A DNA stretch of 15,980 nt, taken from positions 1 through 15,980 of the forward strand of contig JAUXBK010000034.1 in NCBI GenBank assembly GCA_030619405.1, read 5' to 3'. Below the pieces are notes generated by a model. That model did not search any database, had not been told where the DNA came from, and was given only the letters and a program-made list of their open reading frames with translations. Both the position numbers and the translations under genes were made by a program. Positions within the stretch are counted from its first letter, which is position 1. Every line of letters starts with the position of its first letter. This DNA is from Sedimenticola sp. (GTDB taxonomy: Bacteria; Pseudomonadota; Gammaproteobacteria; Chromatiales; Chromatiaceae). Positions 1-6,931 of this stretch are shown piece after piece.

Positions 1-1025
1 GGCTGGACATTGGCATAGGGGTCGTCCACCTCCACGATCACCCCCACGGTGCGGGTCTTGGGATCCAGGGTGTCGCTCATACGCGAGAAGCGGGCCTGCC
101 AGCGGGCCGAGAGATCACCCTCCCGCAGCAGTATCCGGGCCTCGAGCCGCATCACCTTGCGAATCTGTTCCGGCGACCCCTTGAAGGCATCGATCACCTC
201 GTCCGAACGAATCATATTACTGATCTCATCCAGAGGAATCTGGGCCTCCACCTCTGCCTTGTCCAGACCACCGGCCGTGGTCAGCAGCTCCCCCTCCCGG
301 ACATACTGGTTCTGCTCCACCTTGACTGCCGAGATCCGGCCGGTGAACGGGATCCGGATCACCGTATGGCTCAGGTCTCTCAGGGCCTGGGAGAGCTTTG
401 CCTCGTTGCGTGTCAGCTGGGCCTGCAGCAAGGCCTTCTGACTCGGGATCAGATTGAGGGCATTCTTCTGCATCTGGACACTCTGTTTCTGAGCCAGCAG
501 GGTCCGCTCCTGGGTCTCGACACCGGAACGACTGATGCCCCCCTTACCCACCAGGCTGCGTTGGCGCGTCAGCTCTTTCCGGTTCAGCGCCAGTGCCGCC
601 TGTTCGATCTCCAGGGAACGGCGGGTGTTGTCTGTCTTGTTCTCCAACTCCAGCAGTTGCGCCCGGGTCGCCTCGATGTTGGCCCGGGCCTCCGCAACCG
701 CCAGCTCGTAGTCAGTGGGGTCGATGCGCAGCAACTGGGTATGCGCCTGCAGGATGGCTCCCTTTTCCAGATCCGGGTGCTTTTCGATGATATCTCCCCG
801 CACCCTGGCCACGGCTTCCCAGGTCAGCGCCGGGCTGACGGTACCGTAGCCACTGGCCACCGGGGTCACACTGACTCTCGGTGCAGCGATCACCCTGACC
901 AGCCTGGGTATCTCCTTCACGTCCTCCTGGACCGGCGGCTTCTCGTTCTGCTTCAGAAAGATGAAGGCGGCAATGCCGATGACGAGCGGGATGAGGATCA
1001 CCCATTTTCTGGGAGATGCGGCCAT
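1..1025 (-). CDS. RND efflux periplasmic adaptor (membrane fusion protein), 3' end outside the window
   Basis: About 341 residues are visible, read from an ATG at 1025-1023 with a GGAG ribosome site (1033-1036) 7 bases upstream. Residues 8-24 form one hydrophobic N-terminal segment (inner-membrane anchor or signal). Two half-lipoyl regions (about 55-103 and 222-255, the second with RIPFTGRI) flank a charged, Gln/Leu-rich stretch at about 105-215 that should be the coiled-coil hairpin. A beta-barrel segment follows, containing LDPKTRTVGVIVEV (320-333), typical of AcrA/MexA/HlyD-type adaptors. Such proteins join an inner-membrane RND transporter to an outer-membrane channel. The transporter gene is expected beyond the left edge, on the same strand. 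The gene lies downstream of topA, but a 351-bp gap with a mobile element suggests its own promoter. The substrate cannot be told from this part. The protein carries no lipobox cysteine at the signal end, so it is probably not a lipoprotein. Confidence 0.9.
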   Translation of the reverse strand, partial: MAASPRKWVILIPLVIGIAAFIFLKQNEKPPVQEDVKEIPRLVRVIAAPRVSVTPVASGYGTVSPALTWEAVARVRGDIIEKHPDLEKGAILQAHTQLLRIDPTDYELAVAEARANIEATRAQLLELENKTDNTRRSLEIEQAALALNRKELTRQRSLVGKGGISRSGVETQERTLLAQKQSVQMQKNALNLIPSQKALLQAQLTRNEAKLSQALRDLSHTVIRIPFTGRISAVKVEQNQYVREGELLTTAGGLDKAEVEAQIPLDEISNMIRSDEVIDAFKGSPEQIRKVMRLEARILLREGDLSARWQARFSRMSDTLDPKTRTVGVIVEVDDPYANVQ

Positions 1026-1119
1026 GGTGCTGCTCCGTCGTGGTGTGTTCAGGATCGGGTCTGCCACTCCACGACTACAGCGGAGGGCGTCAGGAATATT
1101 TCTCCTGATTGGCTCGCAT

Positions 1120-1131
1120 GTTCAGCTGAAC
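1120..1131. promoter_or_regulatory. 12-bp perfect palindrome upstream of the adaptor gene
   Basis: GTTCAGCTGAAC is a perfect inverted repeat centred 101 bp upstream of the adaptor start. Efflux adaptor genes are often controlled by dimeric repressors of TetR or MarR type that bind such palindromes, so this could be an operator. No regulator gene lies nearby in the window, and a single 12-bp palindrome could be chance. Its right part overlaps the 8-bp direct repeat flanking the neighbouring element. Confidence 0.25.
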
Positions 1132-1135
1132 TTCC

Positions 1136-1283
1136 GTAACTTCTCAATAACCCGCGGCAAACGGGTGTAGGGTGGATCAAGGAGCGCAGCGACGGATCCA
1201 CCAACGCTCCGTAGCCTGGTGTATCCGCTCCGCTTGATACACCCTACATTTTAGATTCTTGCCTGAACTTATTGAGCAGTTAC
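1136..1283. mobile_element. 148-bp non-autonomous element with GTAAC...GTTAC ends and 8-bp target duplication
   Basis: The left end GTAACTTCTCAATAA (1136-1150) is the inverted match, 14 of 15, of the right end TTATTGAGCAGTTAC (1269-1283). The direct repeat GAACTTCC abuts the element on both sides (1128-1135 and 1284-1291), as expected of an 8-bp target-site duplication. GTAA termini with 8-bp duplications are the known hallmark of IS66-family insertion sequences, so this is plausibly an IS66-derived MITE. It has no coding capacity. The interior (1166-1248) is an imperfect palindrome described separately. It sits between topA and the adaptor gene and could affect read-through between them. Confidence 0.7.
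1166..1248. repeat. Imperfect palindrome TGTAGGGTGGAT...ATACACCCTACA inside the GTAAC element
   Basis: Arms at 1166-1186 and 1226-1248 pair as TGTAGGGTG(G/T)ATCAAG-GAGCG with few mismatches. Within the left part GGTGGATC (1171-1178) pairs perfectly with GATCCACC (1195-1202), giving a nested hairpin. The motif family 'GTAGGGTGGAT..GCGCAGCG..ATCCACC' is, from memory, a common dispersed repeat in gammaproteobacterial intergenic regions. As RNA it would fold strongly and might act as a transcription or stability barrier between topA and the adaptor gene. Confidence 0.65.
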
Positions 1284-1310
1284 GAACTTCCGTGCTAATC
1301 AAGCGATTTC

Positions 1311-1335
1311 AAAACAGTAAGCAGACTCTTTTACT
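1311..1335 (-). terminator. Weak candidate terminator after topA
   Basis: About 40 bases past the topA stop, on the minus strand, AGTAA (1335-1331) can pair with TTACT (1320-1316), followed by G and TTTT (1314-1311). The stem is only 5 bp and the T run is short, so this would be weak. The larger palindrome at 1166-1248 further downstream may do the same job. Confidence 0.2.
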
Positions 1336-1376
1336 AAGTCATTGACATCTCCCCAAATCGGGCAGCGAACGGGCAG

Positions 1377-3653
1377 CTACTCCTCATAAGGCTCCGCGAA
1401 CGAACAATCCTTCTGCGGGCAGACCTTTTCAGTGCCCTTGCGCTTGGTGGTCTTGATGGTCAGGACCGGCCAGCCGCAGTTGGGGCAGGGCTCCGCTACC
1501 GGCTCATTCCAGATGGCATAGTCACACTTCGGGTAGGTGGAGCAGGAGTAGAAGATCTTACCCCGGCGTGACTTGCGCCGCATCAGAGTTCCCTGGTGGC
1601 ACTTGGGGCACTCGACCCCGGTATCCACCGGCTTTTCCAGCGGCTCGATGTGGCGGCACTTGGGGTAGCTCGAGCAGCCGATGAACTTGCCGTATTTGCC
1701 CCGCTTGATCACCAGATCGGAACCGCACTCCGGGCATTTCCGACCCTCCACCACCTGCGGCTCTTCCGCCTCTTTCCCGTTGCCGTTGAGATCCCGGGTG
1801 TAGTCGCACTCCGGGTAATTGGTGCAACCAATGAAGCGACCGTGTCGGCCCAGACGGATGGAGAGGGGAGAACCGCACTTGGGACACTTTTCATCCAGCG
1901 CCTCGTGGGTCACGTCACTGCGCTTGACGTTCTCCTCGGTGTGATCGATCTGCTCCTTGAACGGACCCCAGAACTTGCGCAGCAAGGGTACCCACTCCTC
2001 CTCACCCCGGGAGACCGCATCCAGCTCGTCTTCCAGTCTGGCGGTAAAGTCATAGTCCACGTAGCGAGTGAAGTATTTGGTCAGAAACCGGTTCACCACC
2101 CGCCCCACATCGGTCGGGTGGAAGCGTTTCTTTTCCAGTTCCACATATTCCCGATCCTGCAGGGTGGAGATGATGGAGGCATAGGTGGAGGGGCGCCCTA
2201 TACCATGCTCTTCCAGTGCCTTCACCAGACTGGCCTCGCTGTAGCGCGGAGGCGGTTCGGTGAAATGCTGTTCCGGGCGTATCGCCTCCAGCTTTACCTT
2301 TTCACCCTCCGTCAGAGGCGGCAGCATCTTCTCGTCATCATCGCCCCCTTTAGCATCGTCCACCCCTTCCATATAGACCGCCATGAAGCCAGGGTTGGCA
2401 ATCGTGGAACCAGTGGCGCGGAAGCTGTTGCCATCGCCGCAACCCAGGTCCACCGACACCGTGTTGATGGTGGCATGGACCATCTGGCAGGCGACGGTGC
2501 GCTTCCAGACCAGTTCGTAGAGCCGGAACTGGTCCTTGCTCAGGTGAGCCTTGAGCTGCGCCGGTGTCCGCAGGATGGAGGTGGGGCGGATCGCCTCGTG
2601 GGCCTCCTGGGCGTTCTTGGCCTTGGTCTTGTACTTGCGCGGTTGTCCTGGCAGGTGGTCGGCGCCGAAACGTTCGCTGATGAACCCCCGCAATTCGTCC
2701 AGTGCCTCGTCTGCCAGGTTGACCGAGTCCGTCCGCATATAGGTGATCAGACCGACAGCACCGCTGCCGGTGTCTATGCCCTCGTAAAGCTGCTGGGCAA
2801 CCCGCATGGTGCGCTGGGTGGTGAAGCCCAGTTTACGCGCTGCCTCCTGCTGTAGAGTGGAGGTGGTGAAAGGGGCCGCCGGGTTGCGTCTGCGCTGCTT
2901 CTTCTCGACCTTATCGACCGTCAGCTCACCCTGGGCCGCTTTCCGCAGAGTCTGCTCCACCGCGTCGGCACTGTCACCATCGGTGATACTGAACTGCTCC
3001 AGCTTCTCACCTTTGTAGTAAGAGAGCTTGGCACCGAACTTCTGTTTCTGCTTCAGAAGATCGGCCTCGAGGGTCCAGTACTCCCGCGTCTTGAACGCCT
3101 CGATCTCCTCTTCCCGTTCCACGATCATGCGCAGTGCCGGGCTCTGCACACGCCCGGCCGAGAGACCCCGGCGGACCTTTTTCCACAACAGCGGTGAGAG
3201 CTTGAACCCCACCAGGTAGTCCAGTGCCCGGCGTGCCTGCTGGGCGTTCACCAGATCCATGGAGAGCTCTCTGGGGTGGTCGATCGCCTCCTGGATCGCC
3301 CGCTTGGTGACCTCGTTGAACACCACCCGGTGCACCGGTTTGTCCTTTAGATACCGACGGTACTTCAGCAGCTCGTAGAGATGCCAGGAGATAGCCTCTC
3401 CCTCGCGGTCCGGGTCAGTGGCCAGATAAAGGGCATCGGCACTCTTCAACGCCTTTGCGATAGCCTGGACATGACGATCATTGCGCTCGATGACCTGATA
3501 CTTCATATGGAAATCATTGGCCGGGTCCACTGCGCCCTCTTTGGGGACCAGATCGCGGACGTGACCATAAGAGGCGAGGACCTTGAAATCCTTTCCCAGG
3601 TATTTGTTGATGGTCTTAGCCTTGGCAGGCGATTCGACGATAACCAACTTCAT
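1377..3653 (-). CDS. topA: DNA topoisomerase I (type IA, relaxes negative supercoils)
   Basis: 758 residues from ATG to TAG. The Toprim domain opens with KLVIVESPAKAKTINKYLG (residues 2-20) and carries the metal-binding acidic motif DPDREGE (D80, D82, E84). The catalytic tyrosine is Y305 in GLITYMRTDS, which forms the transient 5'-phosphotyrosine link during single-strand passage. From about residue 590 there are four successive C4 zinc-ribbon units, starting CPKCGSPL, CPECGSDL, CPKCHQGT and CPNCGWPV. The last ends in the variant CPQKDC. E. coli TopA is longer (865 residues), and its C-terminal zinc part is known to vary. No strong ribosome site precedes the ATG. The start overlaps the stop of an upstream small frame (ATGA), which could give translational coupling. 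It is downstream of tsaP-dprA-smg on the same strand, a common gammaproteobacterial arrangement. Confidence 0.97.
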   Translation of the reverse strand: MKLVIVESPAKAKTINKYLGKDFKVLASYGHVRDLVPKEGAVDPANDFHMKYQVIERNDRHVQAIAKALKSADALYLATDPDREGEAISWHLYELLKYRRYLKDKPVHRVVFNEVTKRAIQEAIDHPRELSMDLVNAQQARRALDYLVGFKLSPLLWKKVRRGLSAGRVQSPALRMIVEREEEIEAFKTREYWTLEADLLKQKQKFGAKLSYYKGEKLEQFSITDGDSADAVEQTLRKAAQGELTVDKVEKKQRRRNPAAPFTTSTLQQEAARKLGFTTQRTMRVAQQLYEGIDTGSGAVGLITYMRTDSVNLADEALDELRGFISERFGADHLPGQPRKYKTKAKNAQEAHEAIRPTSILRTPAQLKAHLSKDQFRLYELVWKRTVACQMVHATINTVSVDLGCGDGNSFRATGSTIANPGFMAVYMEGVDDAKGGDDDEKMLPPLTEGEKVKLEAIRPEQHFTEPPPRYSEASLVKALEEHGIGRPSTYASIISTLQDREYVELEKKRFHPTDVGRVVNRFLTKYFTRYVDYDFTARLEDELDAVSRGEEEWVPLLRKFWGPFKEQIDHTEENVKRSDVTHEALDEKCPKCGSPLSIRLGRHGRFIGCTNYPECDYTRDLNGNGKEAEEPQVVEGRKCPECGSDLVIKRGKYGKFIGCSSYPKCRHIEPLEKPVDTGVECPKCHQGTLMRRKSRRGKIFYSCSTYPKCDYAIWNEPVAEPCPNCGWPVLTIKTTKRKGTEKVCPQKDCSFAEPYEE

Positions 3654-3937
3654 TGGCAGTCAATGTGTCCCATTTTGGAATTTAATAGAGATCCGCTGGC
3701 ATCGCTGGCGCAGGGGGTGCAGGTGCAGTCGGGCCGGTGAACCGCTCCTGACTGAAGCAGCTCTCTGCCGGACCTCCGCACCCGTAGCCACTGTTCCAGG
3801 GTAGAGTAAGGATACAGGGTTCCGCACCAGGGGCAGCGTCCCGCGGTTACCCTGCTCGTGTGCGGCCGGGCCGGAAACCAGGGTTCAATGCAGATAGAGC
3901 GGCGTGTCGTTGTACACCAGATCCTCCATCTGAGCAA
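3650..3937 (-). CDS. Candidate small CPWC-containing protein between smg and topA (uncertain)
   Basis: I do not recognise this product. An open frame of 95 codons runs from a TTG at 3937, with AGGA 8 bases before it, through the end of smg in another frame, and stops with a TGA that overlaps the topA ATG as ATGA. The part beyond the smg stop reads like a protein: CPWCGTLYPYSTLEQWLRV, later DCTCTPC, so a CxxC / CxCxxC metal-site pattern is possible. Arguments for it are the 231-bp gap it fills inside an otherwise tight same-strand cluster and the coupling-type overlap with topA. Arguments against it are the 53-bp overlap with smg from a TTG, the non-protein-like first 18 residues, and that a second frame is also open here because of high GC. 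If real, the true start may be downstream of the smg stop. Confidence 0.3.
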   Translation of the reverse strand: MLRWRIWCTTTRRSICIEPWFPARPHTSRVTAGRCPWCGTLYPYSTLEQWLRVRRSGRELLQSGAVHRPDCTCTPCASDASGSLLNSKMGHIDCQ

Positions 3938-4361
3938 AGGCCGATTCCTGCCCCGGCTGGTTGATCAAGACCATGAGTGCGATCCACTTCAGCTCTTCGA
4001 CACCGATACGCGGGGCATCCAGAGCGATGGCCTGATCGATGACCAACTCGCGGCTCGCCTGATCCAGGATGCTGTTCTGCTCCAGAAACAGCAGCAGACC
4101 ACGGCACTCCGCATCCAGGCGGCTCTGTTCCTCATCGGTGTAGATGCGGATCGAGTGCCGGGTCTGATCCCGATACTCCTGGGTACCCTGACGCAGGGCA
4201 AGCTCATCCATCCACAGGAACGCCTTGTCGATCTCCAGTTCGGGAAAACCGGCCTGAATCAGCTCTTCGTGGATCTGTTCCTGATCGGAGGGTGGGTTCT
4301 GGTCGCTATCCATATAGTTTTCAAACAGATAGATCAGGATATCAACGACATTCTCGTTCAT
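3885..4361 (-). CDS. smg: Smg family protein (DUF494)
   Basis: 158 residues, matching the E. coli Smg length of 157. The start MNENVVDILIYLFENYM, the acidic stretch, then EELIQAGFPELEIDKAFLWMDELA match the conserved N-terminal half of DUF494. The protein is acidic, soluble, and has no signal peptide or membrane segment. A GAAGGA ribosome site (4368-4373) stands 6 bases before the ATG. It lies 42 bp downstream of dprA, the arrangement also seen in E. coli. The molecular role of Smg is not established. Its steady linkage to dprA and topoisomerase-type zinc-finger genes hints at DNA-related work, but that is only context. Confidence 0.93.
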   Translation of the reverse strand: MNENVVDILIYLFENYMDSDQNPPSDQEQIHEELIQAGFPELEIDKAFLWMDELALRQGTQEYRDQTRHSIRIYTDEEQSRLDAECRGLLLFLEQNSILDQASRELVIDQAIALDAPRIGVEELKWIALMVLINQPGQESAFAQMEDLVYNDTPLYLH

Positions 4362-4387
4362 GTGGATTCCTTCATTCGAGGCTGCTC

Positions 4388-4404
4388 ACCAGGGATTCCC
4401 TGGT
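4388..4404. other. Intercistronic hairpin at the dprA stop
   Basis: ACCAGGGA (4388-4395) and TCCCTGGT (4397-4404) are perfect 8-bp inverted arms around a single base, and the hairpin includes the dprA stop codon. No T run follows on the minus strand, so a Rho-independent terminator is unlikely. It may act as an mRNA stability or processing structure between dprA and smg, or slow ribosome re-initiation. In RNA the innermost pairs would open to form a loop. Confidence 0.4.
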
Positions 4405-5558
4405 CAAAGGCCGGCGCTTTTCTGCTGGCTCTTTCCGGTCAGGCAGTAACGCCCACCCGGCGCAGATGATACATAACCTTCGAGTTCAAGCAACAGAAGC
4501 ATGGAGGAAACTGCCTCTGCGGTCAATCCACTGCGCTGTATCAGGAGGTCTGTCGGTAGCGGGTCGAACCCCAGGCAATCCAGCAGCTGACGGTATTCCG
4601 TATCCCACTGCGGCGTTTCGGCAGGGGCATCATTCTCCATCGTCGCCAGTTCCAGCCGGAGCTGACCGAGGAGGGGTGCGAGCTCCTCCACGATATCCCC
4701 GGCCGTCTCCACCAGCTTGGCTCCATCCCGGATCAGGGCGTGACAACCCCGGGCCAGGGGATTGTGGATCGACCCGGGGATAGCGAACACCTCACGTCCC
4801 TGTTCCGCCGCCAGCCGGGCGGTGATCAGAGAGCCGCTCTGACGAGCGGCCTCCACCACCAGGGTGCCCAGGCTGAGACCACTGATGATTCGGTTCCGGC
4901 GTGGAAAGTGGTCGCGCCTGGCGGGTGTGCCAGGGGGAAATTCAGTAATCAGTGCACCCCGGGTGACGATCTCGAGCGCCAGCTCCCGGTGACATGCCGG
5001 ATAGAGTCGATCCGGACCGGTACCAGTAACCGCCAGGGTATGACCATCGGCGTCGATGGCCCCCTGGTGGCTGGCACCATCGATACCTACGGCCAGGCCA
5101 CTGGTAATGGTAATCCCGGCAGCGGCCAGAGCATGGGCAAAATCCCGGGCGGTCTGCCGTCCGGAAGCGGTCGGGTTGCGGCTACCCACCATGGCGATCT
5201 GCGGGCTACCGAGCAGCGCCGGGTCACCCTGTACGAACAGCAGTGGGGGCGGGTCTGGAATGCGGGTCAGCAGCTGCGGATAATGATCGTCACCGAGAGT
5301 GACCAGATGATGGCCGGGGTGGTGCAGCCATTGCAGATCCCGGTCGATCGCCTGGTGGTCAGGTGATCGTAGCCAGGTCAGCGTCTCCGCGCTAAGTTTG
5401 AGTTCTCGGCCACCCCGGCCGGCCCGGGAGATGATCTCTCCGGGGCCGCCAATCCCCTGCAGCAGCCGCAGGAGACTGCGACTCCCCAGTCCGGGGGCCC
5501 GTACCAGAGTGAACCAGTGCCGCAGCTCTGGTTCGTCATCTTCTGATCGTTCTTCCAT
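4404..5558 (-). CDS. dprA: DNA processing protein DprA (single-strand DNA and RecA loader)
   Basis: 384 residues. After an N-terminal helical (SAM-like) region, the Rossmann-like core carries MVGSRNPTASG (124-133), ITSGLAVGIDGASHQGAI (151-168), GTGPDRLYPACH (179-190) and the conserved FPRRNRIISGLS (218-229), with AARQSGSLITARLA and FAIPGSIHNPLARGCHALIRDGA after it. The C-terminal part (about 310-375) fits the winged-helix domain of the longer DprA class. DprA binds incoming single-stranded DNA during natural transformation and loads RecA. Many non-competent bacteria keep it too. Directly upstream is a TsaP-like gene. If this organism makes type IV pili, both products would serve DNA uptake. 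The ribosome site before the ATG is weak, and a mobile element (5613-5705) separates it from tsaP, so expression may depend on read-through or a promoter in that gap. Confidence 0.96.
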   Translation of the reverse strand: MEERSEDDEPELRHWFTLVRAPGLGSRSLLRLLQGIGGPGEIISRAGRGGRELKLSAETLTWLRSPDHQAIDRDLQWLHHPGHHLVTLGDDHYPQLLTRIPDPPPLLFVQGDPALLGSPQIAMVGSRNPTASGRQTARDFAHALAAAGITITSGLAVGIDGASHQGAIDADGHTLAVTGTGPDRLYPACHRELALEIVTRGALITEFPPGTPARRDHFPRRNRIISGLSLGTLVVEAARQSGSLITARLAAEQGREVFAIPGSIHNPLARGCHALIRDGAKLVETAGDIVEELAPLLGQLRLELATMENDAPAETPQWDTEYRQLLDCLGFDPLPTDLLIQRSGLTAEAVSSMLLLLELEGYVSSAPGGRYCLTGKSQQKSAGL

Positions 5559-5612
5559 GTTTTTAAAACAGGGCCTGTAACCCTATGGGGGTGCGCACTC
5601 CCTGTCGCACCG

Positions 5613-5705
5613 GTAACCGTTCAGTCCCCTCTCCTAAAATCCCCTCTCCCTCAGGGAGAGGGTTAGGGTGAGGGGTTCAAAACGGTAGGGGGACTGAACG
5701 GTTAC
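5613..5705. mobile_element. 93-bp non-autonomous element with GTAACCGTTCAG termini between tsaP and dprA
   Basis: The ends GTAACCGTTCAGTCCCC (5613-5629) and the matching inverted sequence ending in CTGAACGGTTAC (5705) are perfect over 17 bp. The direct repeat GTCGCACC lies on both sides (5604-5611 and 5706-5713), with one extra G between it and the left end. This looks like an 8-bp target duplication. Inside, CCCTCTCCCT (5642-5651) pairs with AGGGAGAGGG (5653-5662), followed by TTAGGGTGAGGGG, a motif I recall as a common dispersed repeat in gammaproteobacteria. It lies in the 168-bp gap between tsaP and dprA and would form a stable hairpin in a joint transcript. Confidence 0.75.
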
Positions 5706-5726
5706 GTCGCACCAGTGGCTACCCGC

Positions 5727-6776
5727 TCAGGGATTGGTTACACGAGCCAGCAGCTGGATGGAACGGGTAGCATACATCACCAGTCCAAAACTGACCCGTG
5801 GAAAGGTGCGGAACACCATCAATTTTCCCGCCGGCTCATCGGGTAACACCACCCACTTGCGCTGGCCACCGGTCACCTGATTCCGAATCACGGTGCCTCG
5901 GTGATTGATGGTCAGCACGTCACCTGCCTGCAGTCCATCCTCTGCGCCCCGGTCCACCACCACCACATTGAACTGACCGATCTGGGTGACACCGTTCAGT
6001 ACCGATATGATACTGCCGTTGACTTCACGCTCCGGCGCCCGAGGGTGAAAGGTGCGGAGGAAGCGATCATCAGGTATCGGTATGACCCGGTCTCCCAGAT
6101 TGGCGGAGATCTGCATATTGAATAGCCGCAGGGTGGCTGGATTACCCGTCCGCAGCAACTCCCCCTGGCACACATAGCGGGCCTCGAAGCCCAGGACCTC
6201 GCCGGTATCCGCATCCTTATAGGGCTTTCCTGGACGGACCAGATCGAAACTGGTGTTTTCATCGGCCTCGATACTGACCACATAAGCCAGTTCGCCATTG
6301 CTGCCCAACAGGCGTTCTTCACCGAAACTGACCACATAGGGCGCCGCATCCACCCGTTTCCTCTTCCAGCCCGCGGGTATCACGTAGGACCGTGTCAGGA
6401 ACGGGTAGATGGCATCGACCGGGATGGCTGGTATCGGCTGCTCCAGATCCTCGATCCGCACCTCGGGTGAAAGCTTGACCTGCGAGCTCCGCTTCAGTGT
6501 CAGGCGCAGCTTCCCATCCACATAACTCAGTTCGATGACATCCCCCGGATAGATCAGATGAGGGTTGGCGATCCGGGGATTGGCATGCCAGACGTCAGGC
6601 CATCGCCAGGGGTCCCTCAGGAAGCGCCCGGAGATATCCCACAGTGTATCGCCCTTTACCACCACATAACGGTCGGGGTGAGATGGATTCAGAGCGACAT
6701 CTTCAGCCGCCACCAGATTGAAGGAGAGGAGCAGGCCCAGCAGCAGACTTACGAGTCGATGATTATACTTACGCAT
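5727..6776 (-). CDS. tsaP: LysM-domain secreted protein, TsaP-like (type IV pilus secretin-associated)
   Basis: 349 residues with a signal peptide (charged start, hydrophobic 9-20, likely cut after LVAA at 24). A LysM domain follows at about 36-84 (YVVVKGDTLWDISGRFL ... WPDVWHANPRIANPHLIYPGDVIEL), which binds peptidoglycan. The long C-terminal part has beta-rich sequence including FNVVVVDRGAEDGLQAGDVLTINHRG, in line with the FlgT-like region of TsaP. TsaP anchors the PilQ secretin of type IV pili to the cell wall in Neisseria and Myxococcus. From memory, the Pseudomonas aeruginosa homologue lies between def and dprA, exactly as here. A GGGAG site 5 bases upstream supports the ATG. It is divergent from def across 155 bp. 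No pilus genes are in the window, so the pilus role rests on family and position. Confidence 0.82.
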   Translation of the reverse strand: MRKYNHRLVSLLLGLLLSFNLVAAEDVALNPSHPDRYVVVKGDTLWDISGRFLRDPWRWPDVWHANPRIANPHLIYPGDVIELSYVDGKLRLTLKRSSQVKLSPEVRIEDLEQPIPAIPVDAIYPFLTRSYVIPAGWKRKRVDAAPYVVSFGEERLLGSNGELAYVVSIEADENTSFDLVRPGKPYKDADTGEVLGFEARYVCQGELLRTGNPATLRLFNMQISANLGDRVIPIPDDRFLRTFHPRAPEREVNGSIISVLNGVTQIGQFNVVVVDRGAEDGLQAGDVLTINHRGTVIRNQVTGGQRKWVVLPDEPAGKLMVFRTFPRVSFGLVMYATRSIQLLARVTNP

Positions 6777-6845
6777 GATACTCCCTTGGTTTTCGTATAT
6801 TTACCGGCACTACTCTGATGAGTTAGCGACTTCGGCCACTGAATC

Positions 6846-6879
6846 TTGAGGCCCACAAAACGAAACTATCGTTTATAAT
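6846..6879 (+). promoter_or_regulatory. Possible sigma-70 promoter for the def operon
   Basis: A perfect TATAAT is at 6874-6879, 52 bases upstream of the def ATG, in an AT-richer stretch between two divergent genes. The only TTG-type -35 candidate, TTGAGG at 6846-6851, is spaced 22 bases away, which is too far, and no extended TG is present. So only the -10 element is convincing. The divergent tsaP promoter must also lie in 6777-6931, but I could not pick it out. Confidence 0.4.
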
Positions 6880-6931
6880 CCTGTACCATCATTATGTTAG
6901 CGAATTATTTTACCTTAGCACAGAGACACAG

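Noticed and set aside
366..1139. 257-codon plus-strand frame
   Set aside because: Antisense to the efflux adaptor; its Gln/Leu/Arg-rich composition is the mirror of the adaptor coiled coil.
1596..2855. 419-codon open frame on the plus strand
   Set aside because: It lies wholly antisense to topA, whose catalytic and zinc motifs are intact; long antisense frames are expected in GC-rich coding DNA.
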